64,000 nt of DNA from Spisula solida (taxonomy: Eukaryota > Mollusca > Bivalvia > Venerida > Mactridae). Where the stretch lies: the NCBI GenBank assembly GCA_947247005.1, contig OX365960.1, positions 20,336,533-20,400,532 of the forward strand, given 5' to 3'. Position 1 is the first letter of the stretch, and each line of letters starts with the position of its first letter. The translations under genes were made by a program, and so were the position numbers. The notes beneath the pieces were generated by a model that saw nothing but the letters and a program-made list of their open reading frames with translations, did not search any database and had not been told where the DNA came from. Positions 34,483 to 47,624 of this stretch are shown in pieces.

Positions 34483-35840
34483 TGATGTCTTTGTGGCTCA
34501 TGGCAGTACATTGAGAAACGGTATATCGGGATTACTACTGTAACAGTGTATTTTGTTAGATAAAAATATCAATGCAATGACAGTTCTGAAATAATAGGCC
34601 AGAGACGTTGATTCTGTATAGAATTCGTTACTCGTCGTTTTAATGAGGGAATCGTGTATGTAGTATTAATGGATTTAAATTTTAACGTTTGAAATTTTTA
34701 TGTTGTAAAATGAGGTCTAAAAATCAGTTCAATAAATAACTTTTGTTTGAAACAGTATTTGTCAATATTGAAATTTTCTATTGTAGCTAACTCAAACAGT
34801 CAATTACTGGGTCCAGGAGTTTCTGCTATTTTGGATGACATCTGCTACGGTCCAGTCCTTGACAATTGAAGGAGTTATGTTAGTTGCTTGAAAAAGGGTC
34901 ACATCCCAAATAGTAGTAAAATATAGCAAGGGTCTAATAAATGAAACACTCAAACATTTTATTTTTTAACATACATAGTATTCATTCAGCTGAAGAGTAC
35001 CACTGGATGGAAATAATGTTTTAATTTTTCTCCTATCCTTAATATAAATATTATTAAGTCGGCTGAGGAATACCACTAAAACTCGATGGAAATAATGTTT
35101 GAAACTTTCTTCTATCATTTAACACCTACATAAGCAGCTTCGCATCAAATGCACACGTTAATGAAAAATGTTGCTGAACGAGAAATGTAACTGGTTTTTT
35201 TTAAAAAAAAGATTAAGTACTAGAATGAATTTAATCAGAATACAATTAGGCCGTGTTTAATGTACAACAATCACTCTCGACGAATTTGATCTAATTAGGG
35301 AGATTTAACAGTGATCTGGTTATTGATGACAGTCTTTTAACATTAAGAACATTCAAATACCCATGTCAACTCCAGAAAACATATTCACCACAGACAAGAC
35401 AATGTTGAATGTCATTGCTAGCTGCGAATTTTGCAGCGGGTTGTCGGTTTGGGTTGTCCTTGTGATATGCGGTCGTCCATGTTGTTCATTGTTGCCCGAA
35501 GCATTATTATGTTTTAACGTGTATCAGTGCAATACACCGGGCAAATTAAAGAACCAAGAAGTCTTTTAGGAAGAGCACGGGTATCGCTTTCTGATTCCTG
35601 GTATCACGCACATTTATGATTTATGTTTCTCCACTCAGGGGTCATTGTCATATTAGGCCGGGTTAAAACTGGATGACCACACATTTATGACTGTCAGTCG
35701 AAAGCAACCAAACAACATAATATTTAGCATTGCTGAATACAAAAAGAGAAAAACAAATTTCTGAGGGGTAGTTTACTTAGGACAATTTGACGAGACGATA
35801 CACTATGTAGACCCAAACATCATTAAATTTCTGAATACTG

Positions 35841-36220
35841 AGTACTTTCATAAGTAAGCAAAAATATAATATATGTTTCTTGTTACATGTATATGTTTAT
35901 GTATATGTAGACTGTACATGTATTCTATCTGATATAAGATATATTCCTTAAAACACTTGAAAATTATAATTATAACCACTTATATAATTACAGATACATT
36001 TATAATAACTATGTGAAACAACCAGTACTATAGACGTTCATATGTTTAAATTGACTGTCTTCTCTTGTTTATTGTTCTCTCTTTTCAGCATATTGTACAG
36101 TTATGTCAAAGTAGTTCAATTACCAAATGTTAAGATAGTATTTACAAAAGCCCTAGAGCTTGTCTGTAACTTATTTTTATGAGCTATTAAAATAAAATTG
36201 ACCAAACTCAAAAAAAAAAA
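35841..36220 (+). pseudogene. Retrocopied transcript 3' end with poly(A) and 12-bp target duplication
   Basis: It is flanked by TTCTGAATACTG on both sides (35829-35840 and 36221-36232) and ends in an 11-A run (36210-36220), preceded by AAAATAAAATTG about 15 bases upstream (AATAAA-type signal). Unit 2 has the uninterrupted site at about 39445-39465. This is the signature of LINE-mediated retroposition. The 380-bp insert has no open frame of note and is probably the 3' UTR of an unknown mRNA, or an unrecognised SINE/LINE tail. Confidence 0.8.
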
Positions 36221-37150
36221 TTCTGAATACTGTAGACAATTTCTACTTTAGTACTGGAAAACTATCATTTCTTCCCAAAGAATAAGAAAACGTTTTAACA
36301 TAGCGACTGCAGAAAACATGTTCGAATGCCAAATGCTTTTATTCAGAATATTTGTACGAGTTAAGGACTTTTTGGTCAACTAACCTGCTAGTAAAGCTGT
36401 ATTGTCGATGCACATCACCAATTGACTTATCTACTGTTTGAAATGTAACATGCAGATCGCAAACTTCCTGGAATACATCACCGTTTAATTAACGAATAGA
36501 AGAAAAAGAAGGCAGTTACGGTTACCCTAGTTTCGCCTTCAAGTTTCACTGCCAACCCAGGTTAAAATGACCGGCAGAACACGCGTACAATATCGCTGAA
36601 AAAGACCGACCTGATCTCTGGTCATATAAATAATATTGTAAGGAAGCTACGCATCCTGTTACCAGAGATAATGCCCGGTATATCCGGAAGTTAACAACAA
36701 TGTAATAGCCACTTATTATCCCATAAATTGATCCATACATTACAGCAACGGAAACCGTAGGCGCAAAAATGACCCCATTAGCGATTTATGTATAACAATG
36801 TTCACTTAAATATAGTATTTCCTTTACCTTAAACATTGTAATATGTGTCTATATATATTTCAAACAAAGTTATTTACGTTAATAAGTTGCTGATAAGCAG
36901 ATTTTAAATTCATCATAACTGGCTGTCTAGAATTTCGATTGGTTATAATATAATATAATTACCAATAAATGCTGTCATATTTGGACTTGTAAATATGAGA
37001 AGGGGAATGAAATATATCATTATTTCAGCGACTGGGTAGGGTAGATTTTCACTAATATGATCATGACATAATAGAACAATTATTGAACGCCATTATTGTC
37101 TCATTATGACCTTTCACCTTTCGATATTCTAGTATTCTATTTATGTAATT

Positions 37151-37540
37151 CCAAGATTTCAGAGCATTTTCCCGAAAACATTTTGATCAGCCTTCATCTT
37201 ATCAAATTTTGCGTAATTGTATTTGTGAGATTTCAGTACGTGTATGAGGATACCTTGTAATCTCTCACTTCAAAGCATAGGGTGTTTTATATTCCCTCGA
37301 TAGCCCTCTAGAGTGTCCGCTTTGAGTGCGAGAGGTCTTTGGTTCGATCCGAGAGGGCGACGGACTAAAGTCGTAATGATATATCCGTGACATCTTCCTT
37401 ACTTGTCGCTCGGCATAGTTATTTCTAAATAAAGTACCGGGATAATGTGACTTGATGGCCTCCATGTGGCTGAAATGCTGTTGATTTAAATCAACATTAA
37501 CACGGATTTTATATAGTTTGCAGAGTGCAGTGTTCTGAAT
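37151..37540. other. Palindrome spacer, first part
   Basis: Single-copy sequence between unit 1 and the start of unit 2. It contains the SINE at 37296-37495. Confidence 0.5.
37296..37495 (+). mobile_element. tRNA-derived SINE in the palindrome spacer
   Basis: B box GGTTCGATCC (37341-37350), preceded by the tRNA-like GCGAGAGGTCTTT. An A-box region TAGCCCTCTAGAGTG lies at about 37301-37315. The body ends around GGCTGAAATGCTGTTGATTT. Confidence 0.6.
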
Positions 37541-40500
37541 CGGTTAAATACCAAGACAATGACTTGTTGTGCATACTTTTTATTTTACAAAAAGCCGATA
37601 GCGGTGATTGAACCCCGTGCATATATGGCTACCTCGAATGTTCTCACATGCCTTTCTACATGGCGTTTTTGTGTTTTACATCTTTCAATTAACGTAATTG
37701 GGGAATACTTGAGCTAATGCTGCTCCAAATGGATAATGAACTAATGAATCACCATACATTGACGATACAGAACTGCATTTATGGATGCAAACACTTCAAT
37801 TAGTCTAAAATCATCTGAGACGCGTTGATTCTTTATGTTACAACCGTATGATAAAATATTTTATAAAATTGTGTCATTAAGCACACCCCCGCATATCACT
37901 TCGCTTCGTTGATTGGATGTCATTTGCGGCGCGATCTTAAAACGCTGATGTGTTACACGAATGTGTTTTCTCCTCGTAAAATCTACATAGAATTCTCGTT
38001 GAATGTCCCTTGGTACAATGTAATATGCTTGGAAGTGTGTTACATTCAATGAATATATTGAAAGCTTATGTCGGTATCACACTTTTACTTTAACGTTTTA
38101 TTGCAGTTTCAAACGTACTTTTTATTTCTGAAAACAATTTATTGGTACTACGGAATAGAATGCAGCATATCCAAAACATAAAAAAAACAAAATATGAACT
38201 TTTCTATAGCCTCACTTTGAAAAATAAGACAAATTCGTGTGGGAATTTTTACAAAAGGTGACGATGACATTGGTTGACATTTAGCAAACACATTTGTACA
38301 GACTTCGACGAGCAAAACTGAACCAGACACTGAATAATGCAGTGAAGTGATGTTAGCAAGGATATGGAAGTTAGTATTTGTTAACTATGGAATCCTGTTA
38401 ATGCCATGTCGTATATCGCCACAACCGCCCCAACGCGACGTTCGCCAACGCGATGGCACATTATATGTTGTATGTATCTATTTTTGATTGATAAGTATCC
38501 TTTTCCAGTATTACAATGACCAATACAATTTATACAACTAGAATACTAGAATATCGAAAGGTGAAAGGTCATAATGAGACAATAATGGCGTTCAATATTT
38601 GTTCTATTATGTCACGATCATATTAGTGAAGATCTACCCTACCCAGTCGCTGAAATAATGATATATTTCATTTCACCTTCTCATATTTACGAGTCACTAA
38701 TTCAAGTCCAAATATAACAGCATTTATTGGTAATTATATTATATTATAACCAATCGAAATTCTAGACAGCCTCTAATGATGAATTTAAAATCTGCTTATC
38801 AGCAACTTACGTAACGTAAATAACTTTGTTTGAAATATATATAGACACATATTACAACGTATAAGGTATCGGAAATACTATATTTAAGTGAACATTGTTA
38901 TACATAAATCGCTAATGGGGGTCATTATTGCGCCTACGGTTTCCGTAGTTATAATGTATGGATCAATTTATGGGATAATAAGTGGCTATTACATTGTTGT
39001 TAACTTCCGGATCTAACGGGCATTATCTCTGGTAACAGGATGCGTAGCTTCCGTACAATATTATTTATATGACCAGAGATCAGGTCGGTCTTTTTCAGCG
39101 ATATTGTACGCGTGTTCTGCAGGTCATTTTAACCTGGGTTGGCAGTGAACTTGAAGGCGAAACTGCCTTCTTTTTCTTCTATTCTTTAATTAAACGGTGA
39201 TGTATTCCAGGAAGTTTGCGATCTGCATGTTACATTTCTTACAGTAGGTAAGTCAATTGGTGATGTGCATCGACAATACAGCTTTACTAGCAGGTTAGTT
39301 GACCAAACAGTCCTTAACTCGTACAAATATTCTGAATAAAAGCATTTGGCATTCGAACATTTTTTCTGCAGTCGCTATGTTAAAACGTTTTCTTATTCTT
39401 TGGGAAGAAATGATAGTTTTCCAGTACTAAAGTAGAAATAGTCTACCGTATTCAGACATTTAATGATGTTTGTGTCTACATAGTGTATATCGTCTCGTCA
39501 AATTGTTTTAAGTAAACTACCACTCAGAAATTTGTTTTTCTCTTTTTGTATTCAGCAATGCTAAATATGATGTTGTTTGTTTGCTTTCGACTGACAGTCG
39601 TAAGTGTGTGGTCATCCAGTTTTAACCCGGCCTTATAATATGCCAATGACCCCCGAGTGAAGAGACATAAATCATACATGTGAGTGATACAAGGAATCAG
39701 AAAGCGATACCCGTGCTCTTCCTAATAGACTGCTTGGTTTTTTAATTCGCCCGGTGTATTGCACTGATACACGCAAAAACATAACAATGCTTCGGGCAAC
39801 AATGAACAACATGGACGACCGCATATCACAAGGACAACCCAAACTGACAACCCGCTGCAAAATTCGCAGCTAGCAATGACATTCAACATTCGTGCTTGTC
39901 TGTGGTGAATACGTTTTCTGGAGTTGACATCGGTATTTGAATGTTCTTAATGTTAAAAGACTGTCATCAATAACCAGATCACTGTTAAATCTCCCTAATT
40001 AGATTAAATTCGCCGAGAGTGATTGTTGTACATTAAACACGGCCTAATTGTATTCTGATTAAATTCATTCTAGTACTCAATCTTTTTTTTAAAATAACCA
40101 GTTACATTTCTCGTTCAGAAACGTTTTTCATTAACTTGTGCATTTGATGCAAAGCTGCTTATGTAGGTGATAAAATGATAGAAGAAAGTTTCAAACATTA
40201 TTCCCATCGAGTTTGAGTGGTATTCTTCCGCTGACTTAATATTATTTATATTAAGGATAGAAGAGAAATTAAAACATTATTTCCAACCAGTGTGAGTGGT
40301 ATTCTTCAGCTGAATGAATATTAAGTGTCTGATTAATTCATTTATTAGGCCAATACTCAATATTACTACTATTTAGGACGTGGTCCTTCTTCAAGCAACT
40401 AACATAACTCCTTCACTAGTCGAGGACAGGATGAGATGTCATCCAAAATAACAGAACCTTCTATAACCAGTAATTGACTGTTTGAGCTACAATAGTAAAT

Positions 40501-43500
40501 TCAATATTGACAAATACGGTTTCGAAAGTATGTTATTTTGAGAACGACCATGTACTGATTTTGGACCGCATTTTACTACATAAAAAATTCAAACGTTGAA
40601 ATCTAAATCCACATTAATACTACATACACAATTCCCTCATTTAAACGACGAGTAACAAATTCTATACAAAATCAACGCATCTGGCCTATTTCATCATTGC
40701 TTTGATATTTTTATCTAACAAAATACACTGTTACAGTAGTAATCCCGATATACCGTTTCTCAATGTACTGCCATTAGCCACATTGACAGCACTGAAAACC
40801 GGCGTAACAACAGAACGGAACTTATATTTCGTGTTTCTGAGTTCCGTCTAAGCGTTATGCCAGTTTTCAGTTCCGCCGGGACCATATGAAAAGAGCGGTA
40901 TTTTCCGACGGAACTGATCAGCTGTATGTCGATATTACATGTACGTGTACTACCATGGAGAAGCCTGTTTTGTGGCTTTGTCTTATTTTGTTTCTGACGT
41001 GATGGCAGAACTATGGTATATTTACGACGGAAACAACTTACCCAATATTAATGTTTGTCCTTTGTTGGTATCTTCTAAGTGGAAATATACTCGTACAATC
41101 TATCTCTAAGCAAAAGTTGGGTCTTAATTGCATGATAGTGTATGTACTCATGACGTAAGTACCATAACTGAGATAACACGTTTATGTATCATCCTAAACA
41201 ACACACATCTCCTTGTATGCCATGCATCCTCCACAACTGTTCCAAAGAGTACACGTATAGATAATATGAGCAGATACTTGAACATTATACTAAGTAGTGT
41301 CACCAGTAATGTACCACGTGCAAACATCTTTAACGCTTCATCTTCATTGAGCAGGCAAACATTTAACCAAAGAAACCTTATTTAGATTACGTTAGTATAA
41401 TAAAACATCACATCCAGCTTGGTTGTTGTAACTTATCTTCAAATTAACTACGAACGAAGTGTCCGTCTCAACTTTCTGTGAAGTCAATATAAATAATCTA
41501 ATGTAATCTTATGCGATCGTTATATTTTATTTATAAGACCTTCAAATATATGCTATGGCCATCGGGATAATTTAATCATATGATATCACTAGCCTTTGTT
41601 TATAAGACCTTTAAAGGTATAATATGGCCATAGGGAGACATTACAACAAAAACATTTCATTCGTTTTGTAATCACTTTGGTTAAGCCATAGGTAATAGAA
41701 TCAATGCGACGGAATTGAAGCTGAAATTACACTCATTAAAAGTTATAAGTACACCAACACAGTAAATAGCGATACAAGAAAATAGTGTATGTAATTGTGT
41801 TTCTACTTTAAAATATTACAAAATATAGAACTACGAAATGTATGATATTATGTTTATTTTAAAATATCATGTAAAAACACCTTAGGAATTGTAAGTTGTT
41901 AATTTTTTATGTCTCTGTATCGTAAATGTGGGATGTATAACTTATTTATCACATGCATGCCGATAGGTATGTCTGTAGATCAAATGTTTTCCGATTAGTG
42001 ACTCTCGAACGGTTGGACCAAGGACCCACAAACTTTAAATGGAGGCTGTTCATTATCAGTAGATGACGTCCATCGATTTCGAGGTCACTAGGTTCAAAGG
42101 TAAAAATGACAGTGACCTTCGACAGCACAACGGTTTCTGATCCACAACGTAATTAAGAACGGTGGGTCCTTAGCTCGTAAACTTTACGGAGAGGTTGCTG
42201 ACCATCAGCAGTTGAATCCTACAAACGTGTAGGTAGATAGGTCCAAGGTCACGGTCGAGATAGCCTTAGGCATACGTGACTACTAGTATTAGTATTCGGC
42301 TGTCATGAGCCATACATATTTTACAAAAATCTCTGGATGTAGCCTTTCAGATGTTTATGTATTTAAAACAAAGACATGCCTATTCCGTAATACAAACATT
42401 CAAATCAATAAGAGGAATAATGTGTCGATATGGTAAATTTTGTTTTACTTAAAAGTTTGCTTAAGGATTTTGGCCTTGGTACTTATCGATTGGCACAAGC
42501 TTGTGGAAAGGGGTGGTTTCAACGTGTGGTATACCTGAATATTCGTCAGACAATGTCATTGTTAGATGATTGGTCAAAAGGCATAAACATGAAGACAACT
42601 TAGATATTAGTCGACGGACAACGTCGCAACTAAAGACGTATTAAGTGGGCCAAAACTAAAGCATTTAAATATGTATTTAATGGTACTTTGAATAATTAAC
42701 AATATTATTTACATAGTTAGTTCGTGTGTCATACAGTGGAATATAATGTCCTGGTCGGCATGGCGCCTGTGAACACAATACTGATCAGACTGACCGACAC
42801 ATATAGCATAACACCACCAATCTAACGAACACAAAACAACTGCTGTTTAATGGAACGAATATGTAGTTTGATAATACTTACCTAAAGTTAAAACCGATCA
42901 GTCACCATAAAACCACCAAAATTGCTATACGGGACGCTTGAAGGAAATATGTAAAGACGTACTAGTGAAAAGGAAAGAACTAGGTTTTAATACATGAGCA
43001 ACAACTATCACAGCATCATAGAGCACATATAGGATATTATGGTACAATAGATACCAACTTCCCTAATGTATGTACAAGTTGTTTACAAGTCTAAGAAATG
43101 TGATCGACTGCATGCTTATTATATGGTCTTACACTTGACATTTCTGTTCAAACTGCTTTAATAAAAGTGACAAGTTCAAAGGTCACGCCGTTTGGCACGT
43201 CAATTATCTGATTTCAAGTATTGAATTAACATTATTTAGATAGGAAATCAGATAAATACGACACAAATCGTATAAATACAAAGTTATTTAGTACCATATT
43301 GACCTTGTGAATTTTTTTGAAGAAACTTTCGTTGAGTACATTTATAACTGAAATATGGTGCATGTGTCGGTGGAAGGAGATGAAAGCAAGACACATGTGG
43401 GCATGAGTTTAAAGTGCGAGAAATGTGGATGTATCTTTTAGTACTTTGCACGCGGTGAACGACCAGCATGATCATGCATGGCATTGTGTGATAATTTACA

Positions 43501-44573
43501 TCACTAACATACTGTATACACTGTATATGATAATTTAGTTTGTTATAAAAAAGTGTATATTTTTAATGAGATTTTAACATGCATCGTTTTCTTCGCTAGC
43601 AGACAAATGTGTACACCTAATGCCCTTTGTGTCATGGTGTAGGTACAATAAGTCGTCGAATAAACATGTGAACGATGTTCCACCATCTGCACGTTCCACT
43701 AATGCTGAGTCATTGTAACGTACACGTGATCATATCTCATTCCAACATGCTCGACCTGTCCATACGCGCGAGCTTTCTTTTTGTTTATTGACTTTGAATA
43801 ATCAACGTTGCAGGTGATTGTCAAATTTGAACATGAGTAGATACATGTCTACATGTATGAAAACGAACTTCATAAAAGTGCCAGAAGGTTCGTTTGAGCA
43901 CTCTGTAGATAAAGGCAAACATGCGTTGATGATTTGTGGCACACGTAGCCGGCATCAATTATCCCACACGTTTGCCTGTGGTGAGCGTGCATTGTTGAAC
44001 CTCTGTAAATAAGGAGACATTTTTATCACAAACTAAAGTGAGACAAGATTAATTGACACTTGTGTTTTCAATCAAATAGTAAAAACTTTAAGCGTTTAAA
44101 GTCTTTAAGTGTATAACCCCATGTTGCCAACAGTAAACAATATTTTATAATCGCAATCTTCAAGACAGATCTAACAGAGTTTAAAACGTTTAAACAGAAA
44201 TATAACATGTTACTGCTACTTTACGTTAATCAAAGTAAATTACATGTATAAGTTATATTTTCCTCGGGATAAAACTTGGTGTTAGTTACTTTCATATATA
44301 TAAATATCATTTTTCAAAACTTGTTTTATTTACCATGTCCGATTAATTGTTTTTTTTATATTATTTTTCAAGATTTTTCGAAAATCAACGAGTATAAGTT
44401 TGAATTTGAGAGGTTCCGGTATTATGATCCGTGTATTTTCACAACACGTATGATACTAGAACATTGTACTATTTGTGTAATAAATTGTGAACCATTTAAT
44501 GCTTTTAATTCTCATCTTTGGTAGTACAAATGTACTCCTAATATGGGCACTTTGTAGCATTGTAATCTTTTGA
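37540..44573 (+). repeat. Repeat unit 2 (longest copy)
   Basis: About 7 kb. It begins at ACCAAGACAATGACTTGT, matched in unit 3 (51452 on) and unit 4 (57115 on). Its first kilobase (to 38536) is outside the palindrome. The rest is the second palindrome arm. Its right boundary is set by loss of homology to unit 1 at TCTTTTGAA. Short frames (39672-39860 minus, 41128-41385 plus, 43818-44012 plus, 44276-44524 plus) are not recognised. It retains 1.25 kb (43119-44364) that unit 1 lacks, and part of this is shared with unit 4. Confidence 0.85.
40792..40870. repeat. Conserved hairpin (unit 2)
   Basis: CTGAAAACCGGCGTAAC pairs with GTTATGCCAGTTTTCAG. ACGGAACT pairs with AGTTCCGTC. Confidence 0.6.
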
Positions 44574-45113
44574 ACCTTCCATGGTTTGCCATTTTTCACC
44601 TTTCAATGTTTTTAATTAAAACTGATTCAAAGATGCGACAATTGAACAATTTGACTATATCTTTATTAATGTTAAAAATGTCTCTTAAATTACTCAGCTA
44701 CGGCCTTGGCTATAAATAATCGATATTAAAACGACCAATGAGACCAACTATCTGTACCCTGATTGGTATGATCATATTGCGGACAATCATGGTCATCTGC
44801 TGCTTGTCATGATGGGTATTGCATATCACAAATATCAATAATCATGATAACATTATGAAGTGCGGGCGTAACTATATGTTTTGTATGTCATAATTTCCTG
44901 CCCATGTTAGTTTGGTGGTAATTACTGTCTATCATTTTTCTCTTGTAATGATAGGCTTGCGTGGCAGACTTAATGGGATGATGACTGGATTATGCTTTAT
45001 GTGGAATGATGATTTCAACGACGGTTACAAATTACATGCATTTTATTGTGCCAATTTATTAACGAGGCAAAAAGTACCTTCATCGCTGTGGAATCGTTTC
45101 TCTCCTTAAGCCT
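44574..45113 (+). other. Unique stretch with a weak exon-like frame
   Basis: A plus frame ending CANLLTRQKVPSSLWNRFSP then TAA (to 45109) follows an acceptor-like TTTTTCTCTTGTAATGATAG (about 44935-44954). Upstream a second frame includes NETNYLYPDWYDHIADNHGH (about 44741-44800). Composition is protein-like, but the last codons overlap the tandem repeat that begins here. Unrecognised; may be chance. Confidence 0.2.
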
Positions 45114-45570
45114 TATTGTCGTCGACCAATCATGTAGAAACTTAGCAGTGACTTAGTACATGTATAGTGAATAATATTTTTATTTGTAAGAAGCGTTTTT
45201 ATGTTTATCTTCTGATACCTTTTTACATAGAAAAAGTCAGCACTGTTTATTTGTATTGTGAATAACGTTTTTATTTGTAAGACATGTGTTCATGTTTTTC
45301 TTTCTAATGTCATTCTGTCGTCAACCGTTCCTATAGGAAATCATATAAAACATCTCAGCATGATTTTTTGTATTCAGAATAATGCCTCTATTTAAAAGTT
45401 TTTTTCGTGGTTTTCTTCATCATCCGATCATGCAGAAAATCTTAGCACTAATTTTGTCTTATGAATAATGTTTTTTTATTTTTTCTCTCCTGATGTCTTA
45501 TTTTTATTGTCGTTGACATTGAAACAAATCATGATTTTGTATCGTGAAATGTGTCTTTATTTCTAAGCTA
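45110..45570 (+). repeat. Degenerate T-rich tandem repeat, about four units of 105-120 bp
   Basis: Recurrent blocks are ATTGTCGTCGACCAATCATG, AGAAAATCTTAGCACT, GAATAATGTTTTTATTT and CTTTCTGATGTCTTATT. Units are strongly diverged. Confidence 0.6.
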
Positions 45571-45864
45571 AAATGAAACCATGCTGTGCTGATTGTATTA
45601 TGAACTCAACCTCGTTCTGCTAAACTAATGAAGATAGGGGCATTACTGAGCGGATATTCTAATACTGATTAATCGTGTCTTCTAATTAATGTTGGTAAAA
45701 GGATGAATACCACAGTTGTTTGGGCGCATATTTGTGAGCAATTTCTAAAAACGTTATTTAGTCTGTTTGATTTGGTTAACTCAATCGACATAATGAAAAA
45801 AACATTGCTATTATTGCTCCTGACAGCAAAATATCACATCGTTCTCTCATAATTACTAAATCAC

Positions 45865-46104
45865 TCAGAATTCTAATAATATGGAACCGGGCGGTGCTTC
45901 AGATAATTGTATGCTTGCTATAATGCATTGTTTCGTGCAAGGGGTGGAATTGTGATTTCTAGCATTGGCTATAAAAGACATAATAAAGCAATAATTAAGA
46001 AAATAATAATAATTAACTAAATCATTGACAACTAGCAACAAGCCAGAAGATTTCTCCATTAAAAAATTACACCATGAAGAATCAACGGATTTTACATGGT
46101 CCAT
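45865..46104 (-). CDS. Unidentified 79-codon frame, possible terminal exon
   Basis: The minus frame ends SIQLSEAPPGSILLEF then TGA. An acceptor-like TTTATTATGTCTTTTATAG lies inside it (about 45970-45990), so only the last about 35 codons (NARNHNSTPCTKQC...) may be exon. No motif, no neighbours. Low confidence. Confidence 0.2.
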   Translation of the reverse strand: MDHVKSVDSSWCNFLMEKSSGLLLVVNDLVNYYYFLNYCFIMSFIANARNHNSTPCTKQCIIASIQLSEAPPGSILLEF

Positions 46105-47620
46105 GCAAGGAGCTAAATTTACGTTTATGGAACTATTTGTTTTAGTTATTGTTTTTAAAAGCTTTACATACTGATCCCAGCTGTGTTGAAATTTGAGGAA
46201 GAAATATTCTACTTCCGAAGTAATCCTTGGTCACATTTTAACAGATAAGTCAGCCGAAATTAGAAAACGCCGTAAATTTCGGTAACGTAGTGTACAATGT
46301 AGTATAGTTATATTTCGCACTGACGAAACTAGCAAAAAACAACGTTTAATGCGCTACGAGTAAAATGGGACGAAAAATCGTTAAAAAGAATAATTTTCAA
46401 AAAGGCAGTTTCTTACCGGATTATTCAGGTCACGTGATTCGTTAGACTGCTTTTTATGGTTTACCATTTTATTTCTGTTGATAGAACTACATACATATCA
46501 GGCATTTACTATCAAGGTGCAGTCGCAATATCCGCTCTTTATTACATAAGTACTGCAAATCTACAAAAAGATAATAACATATCGGACAGGAAAGACAGTG
46601 TTAAACTGAAATAGCCGGGTACGAAAGTCGCATTAAAGGAACTCACAAAATATAAACAAATCAAATGTGTTAATTAAAGCATGATATTCTCAATGGATTT
46701 AGGTTTTTGACAAATCTTGAAAAACGATTTAACTCTAGGGTCGCCAGGTAAAACAAGAATCAATAACGTTCAACTTAACACAATAACCAACTGAATAATT
46801 GGCATTGAAAGTTAACCTTATACCGGTCCGAAATTGGCGTATAATTAACCTTGATTTACGTTACACAAGCAGTAAAACAACAATATCTATAGGTCTATTT
46901 CTGTTTATTGGCTAAGAATGGTTGCGACAATGGATGATCTATATTAACATTTAATTGGCATGTAATTAGATACGACACTTAATGTTTTGCTGGCGACATT
47001 TGTCTAAATAAAACATGTAAAAGCGAAGGTAAATGCTATACTCCCACAAGTAACGCATTTATTAAATATGACGGTCCATTCAACTCTCGTCGGTTAATAA
47101 TTGTAAATAGGCTGATAGATGTGTGGGACTATGTACAATGAACTGATGAAATGTGAGTAGAGCGGACGTCACATCTGAAGTGTTTGGTTAATGCGAAGCA
47201 GGAGGTGTCAGCATTCACGACCAGTTAGATGATTCAATATATATATATTATGTATATTATCATTTCAATCGTTCTTATTTAAACAACCATAGAACAAAGA
47301 AAGAAAACATACTCACGATATTCGATCACACTGATATTTTAACAACTATGTATAGAAAAATCATATCACCGAATACTACATTAGGTACCCAAACATATTG
47401 ACATTTTCAAATTTAACGAACAGTGATACAATATGAAATATGTATTGATTGACCGTTCGATATTTTGCTAAACTGCACTAACAACAGTTATACAAGTACT
47501 ACATTATTCCATCTCATTCCATCTTAGTTTTGATCTCATGTACGTAGTACGTTGTACATTAATGCTTTTATTTATATGCTTTTGTTGCCCTTGCTATGAT
47601 GTTTTATTTTTTATTGTTGA
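46105..47620. other. Non-coding stretch
   Basis: AT-rich. A short TA microsatellite lies at about 47237-47250. Nothing else recognised. Confidence 0.4.
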
Positions 47621-47624
47621 CCAC

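Larger units (their letters stand above)
31013..37150 (-). repeat. Repeat unit 1 (inverted copy, palindrome arm)
   Basis: It is the reverse complement of unit 2 (38537-44573). Anchors: 31020-31060 with 44520-44570, 32270-32400 with 42860-42980, 33000-33260 with 41990-42260, 34300-34480 with 40790-40960, and 36480-37140 with 38540-39200. Sampled stretches are about 90-95% identical by eye. Private changes are a MITE (31131-32116), a retrocopy (35841-36220) and two deletions near 32200-32250. The unit holds no recognised gene. Contents include a diverged GTGACC/GACCTTTGAACC repeat (about 32990-33260) and a conserved hairpin. Confidence 0.85.

Noticed and set aside
39672..39860. 62-codon frame in unit 2 with counterparts in units 1 and 4 (MLNVIAS.E.CSGLSVWVVL on the other strand)
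   Set aside because: Similarity among units is expected from DNA homology alone. Frames differ in length and strand and carry frame breaks.
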